From assembly GCF_946222045.1 (NCBI RefSeq), contig NZ_CAMILN010000024.1, forward strand, positions 1 through 27,275: a stretch of 27,275 bases of DNA, written 5' to 3'. The DNA comes from an uncultured Peptoniphilus sp. Lineage in GTDB: Bacteria; Bacillota; Clostridia; Tissierellales; Peptoniphilaceae. The notes beneath the pieces were generated by a model. The model searched no databases and was not told the DNA's origin. It was given only the letters and a program-made list of their open reading frames with translations. This document shows positions 1 through 8,573 of this stretch, in pieces. Each line of letters opens with the position of its first letter. Within the stretch, counting starts at the first letter, position 1. The position numbers and the translations under genes are program-made.

Positions 1-113
1 GGATTGAAAATATTTATAATATAAGAGAAAGTTCAAAATGAAATTTAAAAAATAAACTTATTATGAAGCAAGCTGAAACAAGGCAATAAATCTTAATTAA
101 TAGGGTCAAAAGA

Positions 114-140
114 TTGATTTTTTTAATCATTTAATATAAT
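114..140 (+). promoter_or_regulatory. Candidate promoter of the plsX operon
   Basis: A perfect TATAAT lies at 135-140 and a TTGATT at 114-119, giving a short 15-base spacer. A dyad, TGATT-N5-AATCA (115-129), overlaps the -35 box and spacer. In other Firmicutes fatty-acid operons are repressed by FapR or FabT at palindromes near the promoter. This dyad does not match the FapR consensus and resembles the AT-rich FabT type only loosely. The position fits the only open space before plsX. Bases 1-113 hold no gene that I can see. Confidence 0.4.
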
Positions 141-165
141 ATTAAAATTGTTAATGGAGGTCGAA

Positions 166-1149
166 ATGAAACTAATTTTTGATATAAATGGTGGCGACAA
201 TAAGGCTGAAATAATTAAAGGAGCGATTGACGCTTCCAAGGAATTTGACAAAGAAGTTATTCTAGTTGGAAGAGAAGATTTCATAAAGGAAAACCTTGAA
301 GAACTAGATTATAATAAAGAAAAAATAGAAATAATAAATGCAAGTGAAAATATAGAAAATAATGAAGAACCTGTTCTTGCTTTAAGAAAAAAGAAGGACT
401 CTTCTATTGTTAAGGCAATGACTTTATTAAAAGAGAAAAAAGCTGATGCCTTTATTTCTGCTGGAAGTACTGGGGCCCTATTAGGAGGAGGAATCTTCTT
501 AGTTGGAAGAATAAAGGGAATTAAAAGAGGAGTGTTGCCAACTTTAATACCAGGACTTAAGTCCAACACACTTGTGATAGATTCAGGAGCAAATATGGAT
601 ACCAGTCCAGAACTCTTAGAAGAATTTGCAATTCTAGGTGATATTTTCTTAAGAGAATATTATAAGATAGAAAGCCCTAGAATTGGACTTTTAAATGTTG
701 GAGCAGAAGAAGGAAAGGGAAACAAACTTTATAAAGAGGCTTACCAAAAATTAAAAGAATCTGATCTTAACTTCGTGGGGAACATTGAAGCTAGAGACAT
801 AATGGATAATGATGTTGACCTTCTTGTTTGTGATGGATTTGATGGAAATGTTCTTCTTAAATCTATTGAAGGTGTAGTTGACTTTGCAACAAAGAGCGTA
901 TTTCACGGAATAGCAACATCAGACCTAGATGATAAGAGCAAAAAAGCCTTCACTGAGTTTTTGATGAATAAATTTAAAAATCTTGATGCTAAAGAAATTG
1001 GTGGAACAATTCTACTTGGAATTGATGGAAATATTATTAAGGCTCACGGAAACTCTGATGCTAAAGCTATAAAAAATGCTGCAAAATATGCAATAGATAT
1101 AGTAGAATCTAATATTGTAGAAAAAATAAAAGAAAAGGTGGAAAAATAA
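166..1149 (+). CDS. plsX: Phosphate acyltransferase PlsX
   Basis: PlsX makes acyl-phosphate from acyl-ACP at the inner face of the membrane, the first step of the PlsX/PlsY route to phosphatidic acid. The protein opens MKLIFDINGGDN, matching the family start (D-x-x-GGD), and has the SAGSTGALL segment near residue 100 and the CDGFDGNVLLK segment near residue 220. Its 327 residues are the usual length. I start at the ATG at 166 because GGAGG (156-160) sits 5 bases upstream; a TTG 18 bases earlier is in frame but lies before that ribosome binding site. Its stop overlaps the start of acpP by one base (TAATG), so the two are translationally coupled. This is the usual plsX-acpP arrangement, although fapR and rpmF, often upstream, are not seen in the 165 bases available. 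Confidence 0.96.
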   Translation: MKLIFDINGGDNKAEIIKGAIDASKEFDKEVILVGREDFIKENLEELDYNKEKIEIINASENIENNEEPVLALRKKKDSSIVKAMTLLKEKKADAFISAGSTGALLGGGIFLVGRIKGIKRGVLPTLIPGLKSNTLVIDSGANMDTSPELLEEFAILGDIFLREYYKIESPRIGLLNVGAEEGKGNKLYKEAYQKLKESDLNFVGNIEARDIMDNDVDLLVCDGFDGNVLLKSIEGVVDFATKSVFHGIATSDLDDKSKKAFTEFLMNKFKNLDAKEIGGTILLGIDGNIIKAHGNSDAKAIKNAAKYAIDIVESNIVEKIKEKVEK

Positions 1150-1376
1150 TGAAGGATAGAATTTTACAAATTATCGCTGAACAATTTAACTTTGATAAAG
1201 AAGATCTTACTGAAGATATGAACTTCCAAGATGACCTAAATGCAGATTCAATTGAGTTAGTGGAACTTGTAATGACAATAGAAGAAGAATTTGATACAGA
1301 AGTTTCTGAAGAAGATCTTGAAAAGCTAAAAACAATTGGCGATGTAATTGAATACGTAGAAGATTTGGAACAATAA
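1149..1376 (+). CDS. acpP: Acyl carrier protein
   Basis: This small acidic protein carries fatty-acyl intermediates on a phosphopantetheine arm during type II fatty acid synthesis and donates acyl groups to PlsX. The 75-residue length and high Glu/Asp content fit. The attachment motif is NADSIELVEL, with the modified serine at residue 34. The hydrophobic C-terminal helix (TIGDVIEYVEDLEQ) is also typical. AAGGTGG lies about 7 bases before the ATG, and the start overlaps the plsX stop by one base. The phosphopantetheinyl transferase and fatty acid synthase genes are not in the window. Confidence 0.97.
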   Translation: MKDRILQIIAEQFNFDKEDLTEDMNFQDDLNADSIELVELVMTIEEEFDTEVSEEDLEKLKTIGDVIEYVEDLEQ

Positions 1377-1380
1377 TCTC

Positions 1381-2076
1381 ATGACCTTTTCCAATTTAAG
1401 AAATCTTGAAAAAAAATTAAATTATAATTTTAAGGATAAAGGTCTTTTAAAAACAGCCTTGACTCATTCATCCTATGTAAATGAAAATAAGATGAAACAA
1501 TATGACAGCAATGAAAGACTTGAGTTTCTTGGCGATGCCATACTTGGCTTGGTTATTGGAGAATATTTTTATAAAAAATTCCCCCATGATCTCGAAGGAT
1601 CTTTAACTAAGATGAGAGCAGAGTCTGTTAATGAAAAAGTTTTGTTTTTCATTGCCAAGGGTCTAGGCCTTGGAGGTTATATAAGATTTGGCAAAGGTGA
1701 AGAGAAAAATGGGGGAAGCAAGAGAGAATCAACTTCTGCTGACGCTCTTGAAGCCCTAATTGGCGCAGTTTATTTGGATTCAGACTTCAAGCTAGCAAAG
1801 AATATTATTTTAAGTTTATTTGATGAATTCTTAAAGGAAGATGGATATAAGCTTTTTAACATTGATTTTAAGACCATGCTTCAAGAAGAAGTGCAGAAGT
1901 CTGGACAAAAAGCTGAGTACAAATTAGTTAAGGAAGAAGGACCTGACAATGACAAGACCTTCTTTACAGAATTATACCTAGATGGAATTTTAGAAGGTAA
2001 GGGATCTGGAAAGACTAAGAAGGAGTCTCAGCAGGAAGCAGCCAAAGTTGCTCTTGAAAGGAGAAGGGATGGCTAA
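1381..2076 (+). CDS. rnc: Ribonuclease III
   Basis: RNase III cuts double-stranded RNA in rRNA precursors and structured mRNAs. The 231-residue protein has the catalytic domain in its first ~150 residues, with the signature ERLEFLGDA at residues 45-53. The acidic residues expected to bind Mg are E45, E48, D52, D121 and E124 (second motif STSADALEALIGAVYLD). A double-stranded RNA binding domain occupies about 158-229, ending in GSGKTKKESQQEAA. The gene follows acpP by 4 bases and has only a weak Shine-Dalgarno (TTGGAA, more than 10 bases upstream), so translation probably depends on coupling with acpP. No other start codon is available before the conserved N-terminal helix. Its 3' end overlaps the next gene by 8 bases. 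Confidence 0.96.
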   Translation: MTFSNLRNLEKKLNYNFKDKGLLKTALTHSSYVNENKMKQYDSNERLEFLGDAILGLVIGEYFYKKFPHDLEGSLTKMRAESVNEKVLFFIAKGLGLGGYIRFGKGEEKNGGSKRESTSADALEALIGAVYLDSDFKLAKNIILSLFDEFLKEDGYKLFNIDFKTMLQEEVQKSGQKAEYKLVKEEGPDNDKTFFTELYLDGILEGKGSGKTKKESQQEAAKVALERRRDG

Positions 2077-3118
2077 GAGAAATATAATACCTATCTTCAT
2101 TCCTCACTACGGCTGTCCTAATGATTGTGTTTTTTGCAACCAAAGAAAAATTACAGGTATATCTACAGATATTTCAAATAGTGATGTGGAAGATACTATT
2201 TTGGAATATCTTTCTTATTTTAAGAAAAAGGACAATGTTGAAGTTGCCTTCTATGGCGGAAGTTTTACTGCTATTCCCCTTGAAGAACAAGTTGGATTCT
2301 TAAAAGTTGCCCACTCTTACAAGGAGAAGGGTTCAGTTAAATACATTAGACTTTCAACGAGGCCCGATGCCATAGATGAAGAGATTCTAGACAATTTAAA
2401 AAAATATGGCGTAGACATAATTGAACTTGGTGTACAAAGTCTTGATAGAGATGTTTTAATCTTATCTAACAGGGGCCACGATTCTTCTTGTGTATATGAA
2501 GCAGCGAGCTTAATTAAGTCCTATGGTTTTAAACTAGGTCTGCAGCAAATGGTAGGTCTTCCAGGAGATAGTCTAGAAAAATCTCTTTATACGGCTAGAG
2601 AATTTGTGAATTTAAAACCCTATTGCGTTAGAATTTATCCAACCCTTGTTATAAAAGAAACGGCACTTTGTAAAAATCTAGAAATGGGAAATTACAAGGC
2701 TCTTGAATTAGAAGATTCAATTAAATATGTAGCTGACATTTTAAATATTTATTATAGGAATAATATCAATGTAATAAGGGTTGGACTTCAGCCAACAGAT
2801 AATATAAATTATGGTGGCGATATTGTTGCAGGAGCTTTTCATCCTGCCTATAGGCAATTGGTGGAATCCTATTATTTTAAAAAGACACTTATAAATTATT
2901 TTAGGTCTTCAAAAAATCTTAAGGATGAAATTACAATTCTTGCTAATGGGAAAAATATTTCTAATATAAGTGGACAGGGGTCAAAAAACAAGAAAGAAAT
3001 AATTAAGAAATTAGGAATAAAAAAATTAAATCTTAGACAAAAAGATTTTACTGATTTTGAAGTAAAAATTCTGTCAAAAGAAGACGAAGTTATTGATGTG
3101 AGAGACTACTACAGGTGA
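2069..3118 (+). CDS. Elp3-like radical SAM protein
   Basis: This 349-residue radical SAM protein has the iron-sulfur cluster motif C16-x3-C20-x2-C23 (GCPNDCVFC), followed by a TIM-barrel-like core with YGGSF (glycine-rich SAM loop), a STRPD segment and ELGVQSLD. It resembles the N-terminal radical SAM half of Elp3, and lacks an acetyltransferase domain. Genes of this type commonly lie between rnc and smc in Clostridia; the substrate is not established to my knowledge, and tRNA modification is only a guess from similarity. The start is the ATG at 2069 because AAGGAG (2058-2063) is 5 bases upstream; a TTG at 2048 would extend it into rnc without support. It overlaps the end of rnc by 8 bases, and smc follows after 4 bases. 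Confidence 0.87.
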   Translation: MAKRNIIPIFIPHYGCPNDCVFCNQRKITGISTDISNSDVEDTILEYLSYFKKKDNVEVAFYGGSFTAIPLEEQVGFLKVAHSYKEKGSVKYIRLSTRPDAIDEEILDNLKKYGVDIIELGVQSLDRDVLILSNRGHDSSCVYEAASLIKSYGFKLGLQQMVGLPGDSLEKSLYTAREFVNLKPYCVRIYPTLVIKETALCKNLEMGNYKALELEDSIKYVADILNIYYRNNINVIRVGLQPTDNINYGGDIVAGAFHPAYRQLVESYYFKKTLINYFRSSKNLKDEITILANGKNISNISGQGSKNKKEIIKKLGIKKLNLRQKDFTDFEVKILSKEDEVIDVRDYYR

Positions 3119-3122
3119 GCAG

Positions 3123-6100
3123 ATGTTTTTAAAATCCGTTACTATGCAGGGCTTTAAGTCCTTTGCAAATAGAACAAAAATTGAATTAGATAAGACCACT
3201 ACGGCAATTGTTGGACCTAATGGAAGTGGTAAAAGTAATATTACAGATGCAATAACCTGGGTATTGGGAGAATCTTCTGCTAAAAACTTACGTGGAAGTA
3301 AGATGGAAGACGTAATTTTTTCAGGAACAGATTCCAAAAAACCCCTTGGTATGGCTGAAGTCACTATTGTTTTTGACAATTCAGATAAGTCATTAAATCT
3401 TCCTTATAATGAAGTTTCTGTAACTAGGAGGATGTACAGGTCTCTTGAAAGTGAATTTTTGATTAACAACAAGAAGTGCAGGCTCAAGGACATTAAAGAA
3501 CTTTTTATGGATACGGGAATTGGCAAGGACGGTTATTCTGTTATTGGTCAAGGAAAAATTGAATCTGTCTTAAGCTCAAAGCCAGAAGACAGGAGAAATA
3601 TCTTCGAAGAAGCTGCAGGAATTTCAAAATATAAGTACAAGAAAGTTCAATCTAAGAATAAGCTCTTAAAGACAGAAGAGAACCTAATTAGGATTGAAGA
3701 TATTCTTTCAGAAATTGAAGTTCAAGAAAAGAATTTGAGACTTCAATCAGAAAAAGCTGAAGCTTACTTAAAAGATTATGAAGAATTAAAAATCTATGAC
3801 ATAAACTACTCTTGCAAGGATATGGAAAAATGTGAAGAGGACTTGGCAAATAAGATAGAAGAGCTTGAAGTCCTTAAAGAAGATTCTAAAAAAATCTTAA
3901 TTAATAGAGAAAGTTTGTCGCAAAACCTTGAAGAAATCCAAGAAAAATTAGAAAAATTGAAGGAAGAAGATGAAGCTTCCAGTGAAAAACTAAGGCTTTA
4001 TAAGGAAGAGTTTGATAAGTTAAATTTAGAAATTAACCTTGATGAAGAAAAAATAAATTCTTTAAAGAAAGATATTGAAAGAATTGGTCTTGAAAATGGA
4101 AATCTAGATAAAGACCTACTTGGTTTAAAAGAATCTCTTGAAGAAATAGAAAAAGACAGAGAAGTTTTAAATAAATCAAAGGAAGAAATTCTTGATAAGT
4201 TAACAACAAAGGATTCTGTAATAAAAAATTTAGAAGCTGAATTTAAAAACTTAGAAGAAGTAGGCAACTTAAATTTTGAAAATAAAAATAAGATAAAAAA
4301 TGAAATTGAAAATATAAAATTTAAGAGTGAAACTTTAAAAGACATTATAGAAGAAAAAAATAATAGAAAGTCTAATTTAGACAAATCGATTGAAAACCTT
4401 AAAGAAAACCAAGCTGAGTTTTCAAAGATTATAGATAGAGATTCTTTAGAATTAAAGTCTTTAAAAGAAAAGCTAGAAAAAGATGATCAGGAATTTGAAA
4501 AAACCAAAGAAAGCCTTTTAAAGCTTGATGAAGAAAATAAAAATTTTGAAAATAAATTAATTGGAAGAAAAAACGAAGGAAACGAGATCCTTGCTAGATT
4601 AAAAATTTTGGAAAATATGGAGTCGAATTATGAAGGATATAACAGAACTGTTAAATCCTTTATGAACTTTTCTTCAAAAAATAATATTTTTAAAGATTCA
4701 CTCTATGGGCCAGTGGCAGAGAAATTCTATGTGGAAAAAGAATTTGAAAAGGCAATTTCTGTTGCCCTTGGCTCCATGTCACAAAACATTATTGTGTCAT
4801 CAACCAAAGATACTTCAGAGATGTTAAAAATCTTGGAAAAAAATAAGATGGGAAGGGCTACCTTCTTGCCTCTGGATAGGGTGTCTGGCAACAAGGTCAA
4901 AATAAATTCTAAGGAAGATGGAATGGTTGGACTTGCTTGCGACCTAATAAAGTTTGATGAAGTCTTTAAAGGTATCTTTTATAATTTGTTAGGGAGGGTC
5001 ATAATAGCCGATAACTTCAAAAATGCTTCTAGGATTTCCAAAAAGCACAGGCTTAAAGTTGTAACTCTTAAGGGAGAAGTTTTTAACCCATCAGGAGCAA
5101 TAACAGGTGGTTCCCTTAACAATTACAATAGCAGCTTCATCTTGCGTAAAAATGAAATTACAGACTTCCAAGATAAATTTAAAAATCTTCAAGGGCAAAT
5201 CAAGAAAATTGAATCTGAAAAAAATCATCTTGAAGAAAAAATTTCTGAACTCAATGACTTTGTGGAATCTTATTTGGAAAAGAGGAATGCTGTTAACTTT
5301 AAGATTAGTAACCTTGAGTCAAATATTTATAAAAATAAAAATGATAAGGACCTTAATTCAGAATACTTAAATAAGTATCTAAGGGAAAAGGAAGAACTTG
5401 AAAAAAATATAGAAGCTGATTTAAAAACCTTAGAAAATAACAAACGTGAGATTGAGAACAAAAACAAGTTACTTGAAGACCTCTTAAATGAAGTTGACAA
5501 TGGAGATAGGCTTTCAGTACTTTCAAAGGAAATCGAAGGATTAAAGACAGAAAAAATTGAAATCCAATTATTAGAAAGAGAAAATAGAGAGAAAATCCTT
5601 TATAAGACTAGGGAAATAGATAGGATAAATTCAGAATTATCTTTAACTGAAGAGAAACTTGAAAATAATAAGAAGCTTTTAGGGGAAGCTCAAAGAAATA
5701 TTGAAGAAAAGAAAAAATCTAATGATGAAAACAAAAAGTCTCTTGAAGAAATCAGAAAATCCATTGAAAATTTAAAGAATCATTTAGAAGAAGTTAAAAA
5801 AGATTTAGATGAGAAGAATAAGGATTACTTAGATAAGAGAGAAGAACTTTCAGATTTAAAGGAAAGGTCCTTGGTTATAAGTTCTGAAATGGAAAAGACA
5901 GAACTAAAAATAGAAATGAATAGAAATAAAATTTCTAATGAAGTGGAAAGGTTAAAGGAAGATTACGAAGTAGAAGATTATCACGAATTTATTGACGAAA
6001 GCCTCAAAGACTTAAAAGAGGGTACCCTAAGAAGGTTAAAGAAAAAGGTTCGTGACTATGGAGAAGTAAATATTTCATCGATAGAAGAGTATAGGATAGT

Positions 6101-6644
6101 TAAAGAAAGATTTGATTTCTACACTTCTCAAAGAGATGACTTAATTCAATCTAAGGAAGAGATTAAATCGATCTTAAGCAAGCTTGACCATGAGATGAAA
6201 AAATTATTTAATGAAGCTATGGAAGAAATTTCAGGGAACTTTACAGAAATTTTTAAAATTCTATTTAATGGTGGTCGAGCAGAAATAAGCATTGAGGGAG
6301 ATGTCTTAGAATCAGGAATTGAAATCAAGGCATCACCACCAGGCAAGAGATTGCAGTCACTTTCACTTTTGTCAGGTGGTGAGAGATCTCTTACGGCAGT
6401 TGCCCTCTTATTTGCACTCTTAAAGTATAGACCGGCGTCATTTTGTATCCTTGATGAAATTGATGCCGCCCTAGACGATGCCAACATCAAGAGGTATGCA
6501 GATTACCTTTTAACACTAGAAGGAATTCAATTCATTATAATTACTCACAGAAAGCTCACAATGGAGATTGCAAAGACCATGTATGGTGTTACAATGGAAG
6601 AGAAGGGAATTAGTAAGTTGTTCTCTGTAAAATTAAAGGATTAG
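3123..6644 (+). CDS. smc: Chromosome partition protein SMC
   Basis: SMC dimers with ScpA and ScpB load near the origin and extrude or align chromosome arms for segregation. The 1173-residue length is standard. Walker A is GPNGSGKS at residues 31-38. Two long, Glu/Lys-rich coiled coils flank a hinge at about 500-680, which contains AITGGSL and related glycine turns. The C-terminal head has the ABC signature LLSGGERSL near residue 1084 and Walker B FCILDEIDAALDD near 1106. AGGTGA (3113-3118), overlapping the previous stop, lies 4 bases before the ATG. The smc-ftsY junction leaves 9 bases, so the two are co-transcribed, as in many Firmicutes. scpA and scpB are not in the window. Confidence 0.98.
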   Translation: MFLKSVTMQGFKSFANRTKIELDKTTTAIVGPNGSGKSNITDAITWVLGESSAKNLRGSKMEDVIFSGTDSKKPLGMAEVTIVFDNSDKSLNLPYNEVSVTRRMYRSLESEFLINNKKCRLKDIKELFMDTGIGKDGYSVIGQGKIESVLSSKPEDRRNIFEEAAGISKYKYKKVQSKNKLLKTEENLIRIEDILSEIEVQEKNLRLQSEKAEAYLKDYEELKIYDINYSCKDMEKCEEDLANKIEELEVLKEDSKKILINRESLSQNLEEIQEKLEKLKEEDEASSEKLRLYKEEFDKLNLEINLDEEKINSLKKDIERIGLENGNLDKDLLGLKESLEEIEKDREVLNKSKEEILDKLTTKDSVIKNLEAEFKNLEEVGNLNFENKNKIKNEIENIKFKSETLKDIIEEKNNRKSNLDKSIENLKENQAEFSKIIDRDSLELKSLKEKLEKDDQEFEKTKESLLKLDEENKNFENKLIGRKNEGNEILARLKILENMESNYEGYNRTVKSFMNFSSKNNIFKDSLYGPVAEKFYVEKEFEKAISVALGSMSQNIIVSSTKDTSEMLKILEKNKMGRATFLPLDRVSGNKVKINSKEDGMVGLACDLIKFDEVFKGIFYNLLGRVIIADNFKNASRISKKHRLKVVTLKGEVFNPSGAITGGSLNNYNSSFILRKNEITDFQDKFKNLQGQIKKIESEKNHLEEKISELNDFVESYLEKRNAVNFKISNLESNIYKNKNDKDLNSEYLNKYLREKEELEKNIEADLKTLENNKREIENKNKLLEDLLNEVDNGDRLSVLSKEIEGLKTEKIEIQLLERENREKILYKTREIDRINSELSLTEEKLENNKKLLGEAQRNIEEKKKSNDENKKSLEEIRKSIENLKNHLEEVKKDLDEKNKDYLDKREELSDLKERSLVISSEMEKTELKIEMNRNKISNEVERLKEDYEVEDYHEFIDESLKDLKEGTLRRLKKKVRDYGEVNISSIEEYRIVKERFDFYTSQRDDLIQSKEEIKSILSKLDHEMKKLFNEAMEEISGNFTEIFKILFNGGRAEISIEGDVLESGIEIKASPPGKRLQSLSLLSGGERSLTAVALLFALLKYRPASFCILDEIDAALDDANIKRYADYLLTLEGIQFIIITHRKLTMEIAKTMYGVTMEEKGISKLFSVKLKD

Positions 6645-6653
6645 GTGATAAAT

Positions 6654-8141
6654 ATGTTTAATTGGTTAAAAGATAAATTTAAGAAAAAAGATTCTGAAGA
6701 AACAAAAGATATTCATGAAAAACTTGAAGAAGTTTCAGAAGAGGGAAATCTTTCTAAAGAAGATGTAGAGACATCAGAAAAAAAAGAAGATACAAATGAA
6801 GCCTTTAAGGATAGTGAAGTAGTTGAAGATGCCTTAGAGGATAAAGAAGAAAAGCAAGAAGAAACTCAATCAGAAGCAGAAGAAATTCATGAAAAGCTTG
6901 AAGAAGTATCAGAAGGTGGAAATCTTTCTAAAGAAGATGTAGAGACATCAGAAAAAAAAGAAGATACAAATGAAGCCTTTAAGGATAGTGAAGTAGTTGA
7001 AGATGCCTTAGAGGATAAAGAAGAAAAGCAAGAAGAAACTCAATCAGAAGCAGAAGAAATTCATGAAAAGCTTGAAGAAGTATCAGAAGGTGGAAATCTT
7101 TCTAAGGAAGATGTAGACACATCAGAAAAAAAAGAAGATACAAATGAAGCCTTTAAGGATAAAGAAGTAGTTGAAGAGGCTTTAGAAGATAAGAAAGAAA
7201 AGCAAGAAGAAATAGAAGAAGAGCCCAAAAAAGTTTCACTATTCCAAAGACTAAAGGAAGGTTTAGATAAGACTAGAAAAGAAGTTGGAATAAAAATTAA
7301 CACAGTCCTAGGAGCCTACGTCAAGATTGATGACGAAATGCTTGAAGACCTAGAGGACATTTTAATTTCAGCAGATATTGGAATGGAAACGACAATGAAG
7401 TTAATTGACAACTTGCGTGAAACAATTATAAGAGAAAAAATAAATGATCCACAAGAAGTTAAACCACTTCTAATGGCAGAAGCAAAGAAATTAATGAACC
7501 CAGACTTAAACACTCCTATTAATACAGAACCACCTGTAATCATTTTGGTAGTTGGAGTAAATGGTGTGGGAAAGACAACCACTATTGGAAAGCTTTCTTC
7601 AAGATTCAAAAGAGATGGCAAGTCAGTTCTTGTTTGTGCAGCTGATACTTTTAGGGCAGCAGCCATTGACCAATTAAAGGAATGGGGAAATAGGGCTCAT
7701 GTAGATATAATCAGTCACGCTGAAGGGTCTGATCCTGCAGCAGTTGTCTTTGACGCAATAGAAGCTGCTAAGGCGAGAAAGACTGACGTCTTAATAGTTG
7801 ATACTGCAGGAAGACTTCATAACAAGTCAAATCTAATGAAGGAACTTGAAAAAATTAACAGAATTATCACTAATAAATATCCAGAAGCAAACCGTGAAAA
7901 TCTTTTGGTTCTCGATTCAACAACAGGCCAAAATGCAATTAATCAAGCTAAAACATTTAGAGAAGCAACTGACATAACAGGCATTGCACTTACAAAGCTT
8001 GACGGAACTGCAAAGGGTGGAGTGGTTGTTGCCCTTCAATCAGAACTAGGAATTCCTATTAAACTTATTGGAGTTGGAGAAGGCATTGATGACCTTCAAG
8101 ACTTTAACATTGATAGCTTCTTAGAAACAATTTTTGGATAA
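6654..8141 (+). CDS. ftsY: Signal recognition particle receptor FtsY
   Basis: FtsY is the membrane-associated GTPase that receives ribosome-SRP complexes from Ffh and hands them to SecYEG. The last ~300 residues are a complete NG domain: Walker A GVNGVGKTTTIGKL, then DTFRAAA, DTAGRLHNKS and TKLDGTAKGG. The N-terminal part is a highly acidic A domain made of a short basic/amphipathic start (MFNWLKDKFKKK) and three tandem 58-residue repeats. The start is the ATG at 6654, with AGGTGAT (6643-6649) 4 bases before it; a GTG at 6645 lies inside that ribosome binding site. Length is 495 residues, long for a Firmicute FtsY because of the repeats. Its partner gene ffh lies downstream, in the next transcription unit. 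Confidence 0.97.
   Translation: MFNWLKDKFKKKDSEETKDIHEKLEEVSEEGNLSKEDVETSEKKEDTNEAFKDSEVVEDALEDKEEKQEETQSEAEEIHEKLEEVSEGGNLSKEDVETSEKKEDTNEAFKDSEVVEDALEDKEEKQEETQSEAEEIHEKLEEVSEGGNLSKEDVDTSEKKEDTNEAFKDKEVVEEALEDKKEKQEEIEEEPKKVSLFQRLKEGLDKTRKEVGIKINTVLGAYVKIDDEMLEDLEDILISADIGMETTMKLIDNLRETIIREKINDPQEVKPLLMAEAKKLMNPDLNTPINTEPPVIILVVGVNGVGKTTTIGKLSSRFKRDGKSVLVCAADTFRAAAIDQLKEWGNRAHVDIISHAEGSDPAAVVFDAIEAAKARKTDVLIVDTAGRLHNKSNLMKELEKINRIITNKYPEANRENLLVLDSTTGQNAINQAKTFREATDITGIALTKLDGTAKGGVVVALQSELGIPIKLIGVGEGIDDLQDFNIDSFLETIFG
6711..7211 (+). repeat. Three in-frame 174-bp tandem repeats in ftsY
   Basis: The repeats begin at 6711, 6885 and 7059, each at an ATTCATGAAAA sequence, giving an exact period of 174 bp (58 codons). 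Copies 1 and 2 differ by only four bases, all in the first ~35 positions; the remaining ~140 bases look identical. Copy 3 is more diverged and loses similarity after about 7211. Each unit encodes an acidic stretch starting IHEKLEEVSE and containing SEKKEDTNEAF. The period is a multiple of three, so copy number can change without breaking the reading frame. Confidence 0.95.
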
Positions 8142-8157
8142 AATTAATAAAGATATT

Positions 8158-8184
8158 AAGTAGGTCACAGAGCCTACTTTTTTT
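8158..8184 (+). terminator. Terminator after ftsY
   Basis: A hairpin with arms AAGTAGG (8158-8164) and CCTACTT (8173-8179) and an 8-base loop runs straight into a run of seven or more T. It lies 16 bases after the ftsY stop and closes the plsX-ftsY unit. Confidence 0.88.
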
Positions 8185-8496
8185 ATTGATCAATTTTAAA
8201 AGATGTTCTTAAAAAATTATAAAAAGACTTATTGTGAAAAATTTTTATTAGCTCGGAAGAGAAATTGAAAAAGAAAATTGCATTAAATTATAAAGAATTA
8301 TTAAGCTATAAAATCTTATAAAGTAAATTTTTTTGAGTTCGTAAAAATTTAGTAAGTAAGAAATTTTTATAACCTTATATAAATTTGCTATTTATCAAAA
8401 ATTTTATGAGTTATTAAACTTTTTAAATTCAAAGTTACTCATGATAGAAAAATGTTAAAACATCCTAAAAAAATTTAAAAATTTTCAAAATTCTTG
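8185..8496 (+). other. Gene-free AT-rich intergenic stretch
   Basis: About 310 bases with no convincing reading frame on either strand, rich in A and T runs. The only structure I see is an interrupted dyad at 8407-8441: TGAGT, then AACTTT, an 8-base loop, AAAGTT and ACTCA, with a 5-base bulge on the left side. It has no T run behind it, so it is not an obvious terminator. No tRNA or known riboswitch core is recognisable. Confidence 0.5.
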
Positions 8497-8525
8497 TTGA
8501 CATTAAGTGGGCTATTAGTTAGAAT
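8497..8525 (+). promoter_or_regulatory. Strong sigma-70/SigA-type promoter for ylxM-rplS operon
   Basis: A perfect TTGACA (8497-8502) and TAGAAT (8520-8525) are separated by 17 bases. Transcription would start near 8532, directly at the first arm of a hairpin. This promoter makes ylxM-ffh-rpsP-khpA-rimM-trmD-rplS independent of the upstream smc-ftsY unit. Confidence 0.88.
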
Positions 8526-8530
8526 TAAAT

Positions 8531-8554
8531 AGGTCAAGTAAAGAGGTTGACCTC
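8531..8554 (+). promoter_or_regulatory. 5' end hairpin of the ylxM-rplS transcript
   Basis: Arms AGGTCAA (8531-8537) and TTGACCT (8547-8553) are perfectly complementary over 7 bp with a 9-base loop. A competing smaller hairpin, GAGG-TTGA-CCTC (8543-8554), uses part of the same right arm. The hairpin would form at the very 5' end of the predicted transcript, which in general protects mRNA from 5'-dependent decay. There is no T run, so it is not a terminator. Confidence 0.55.
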
Positions 8555-8573
8555 TCGGAAAAATGGTGATAAA

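Noticed and set aside
6711..7211. CRISPR array
   Set aside because: The direct repeats are contiguous, in frame and coding, with no spacers; they belong to ftsY.
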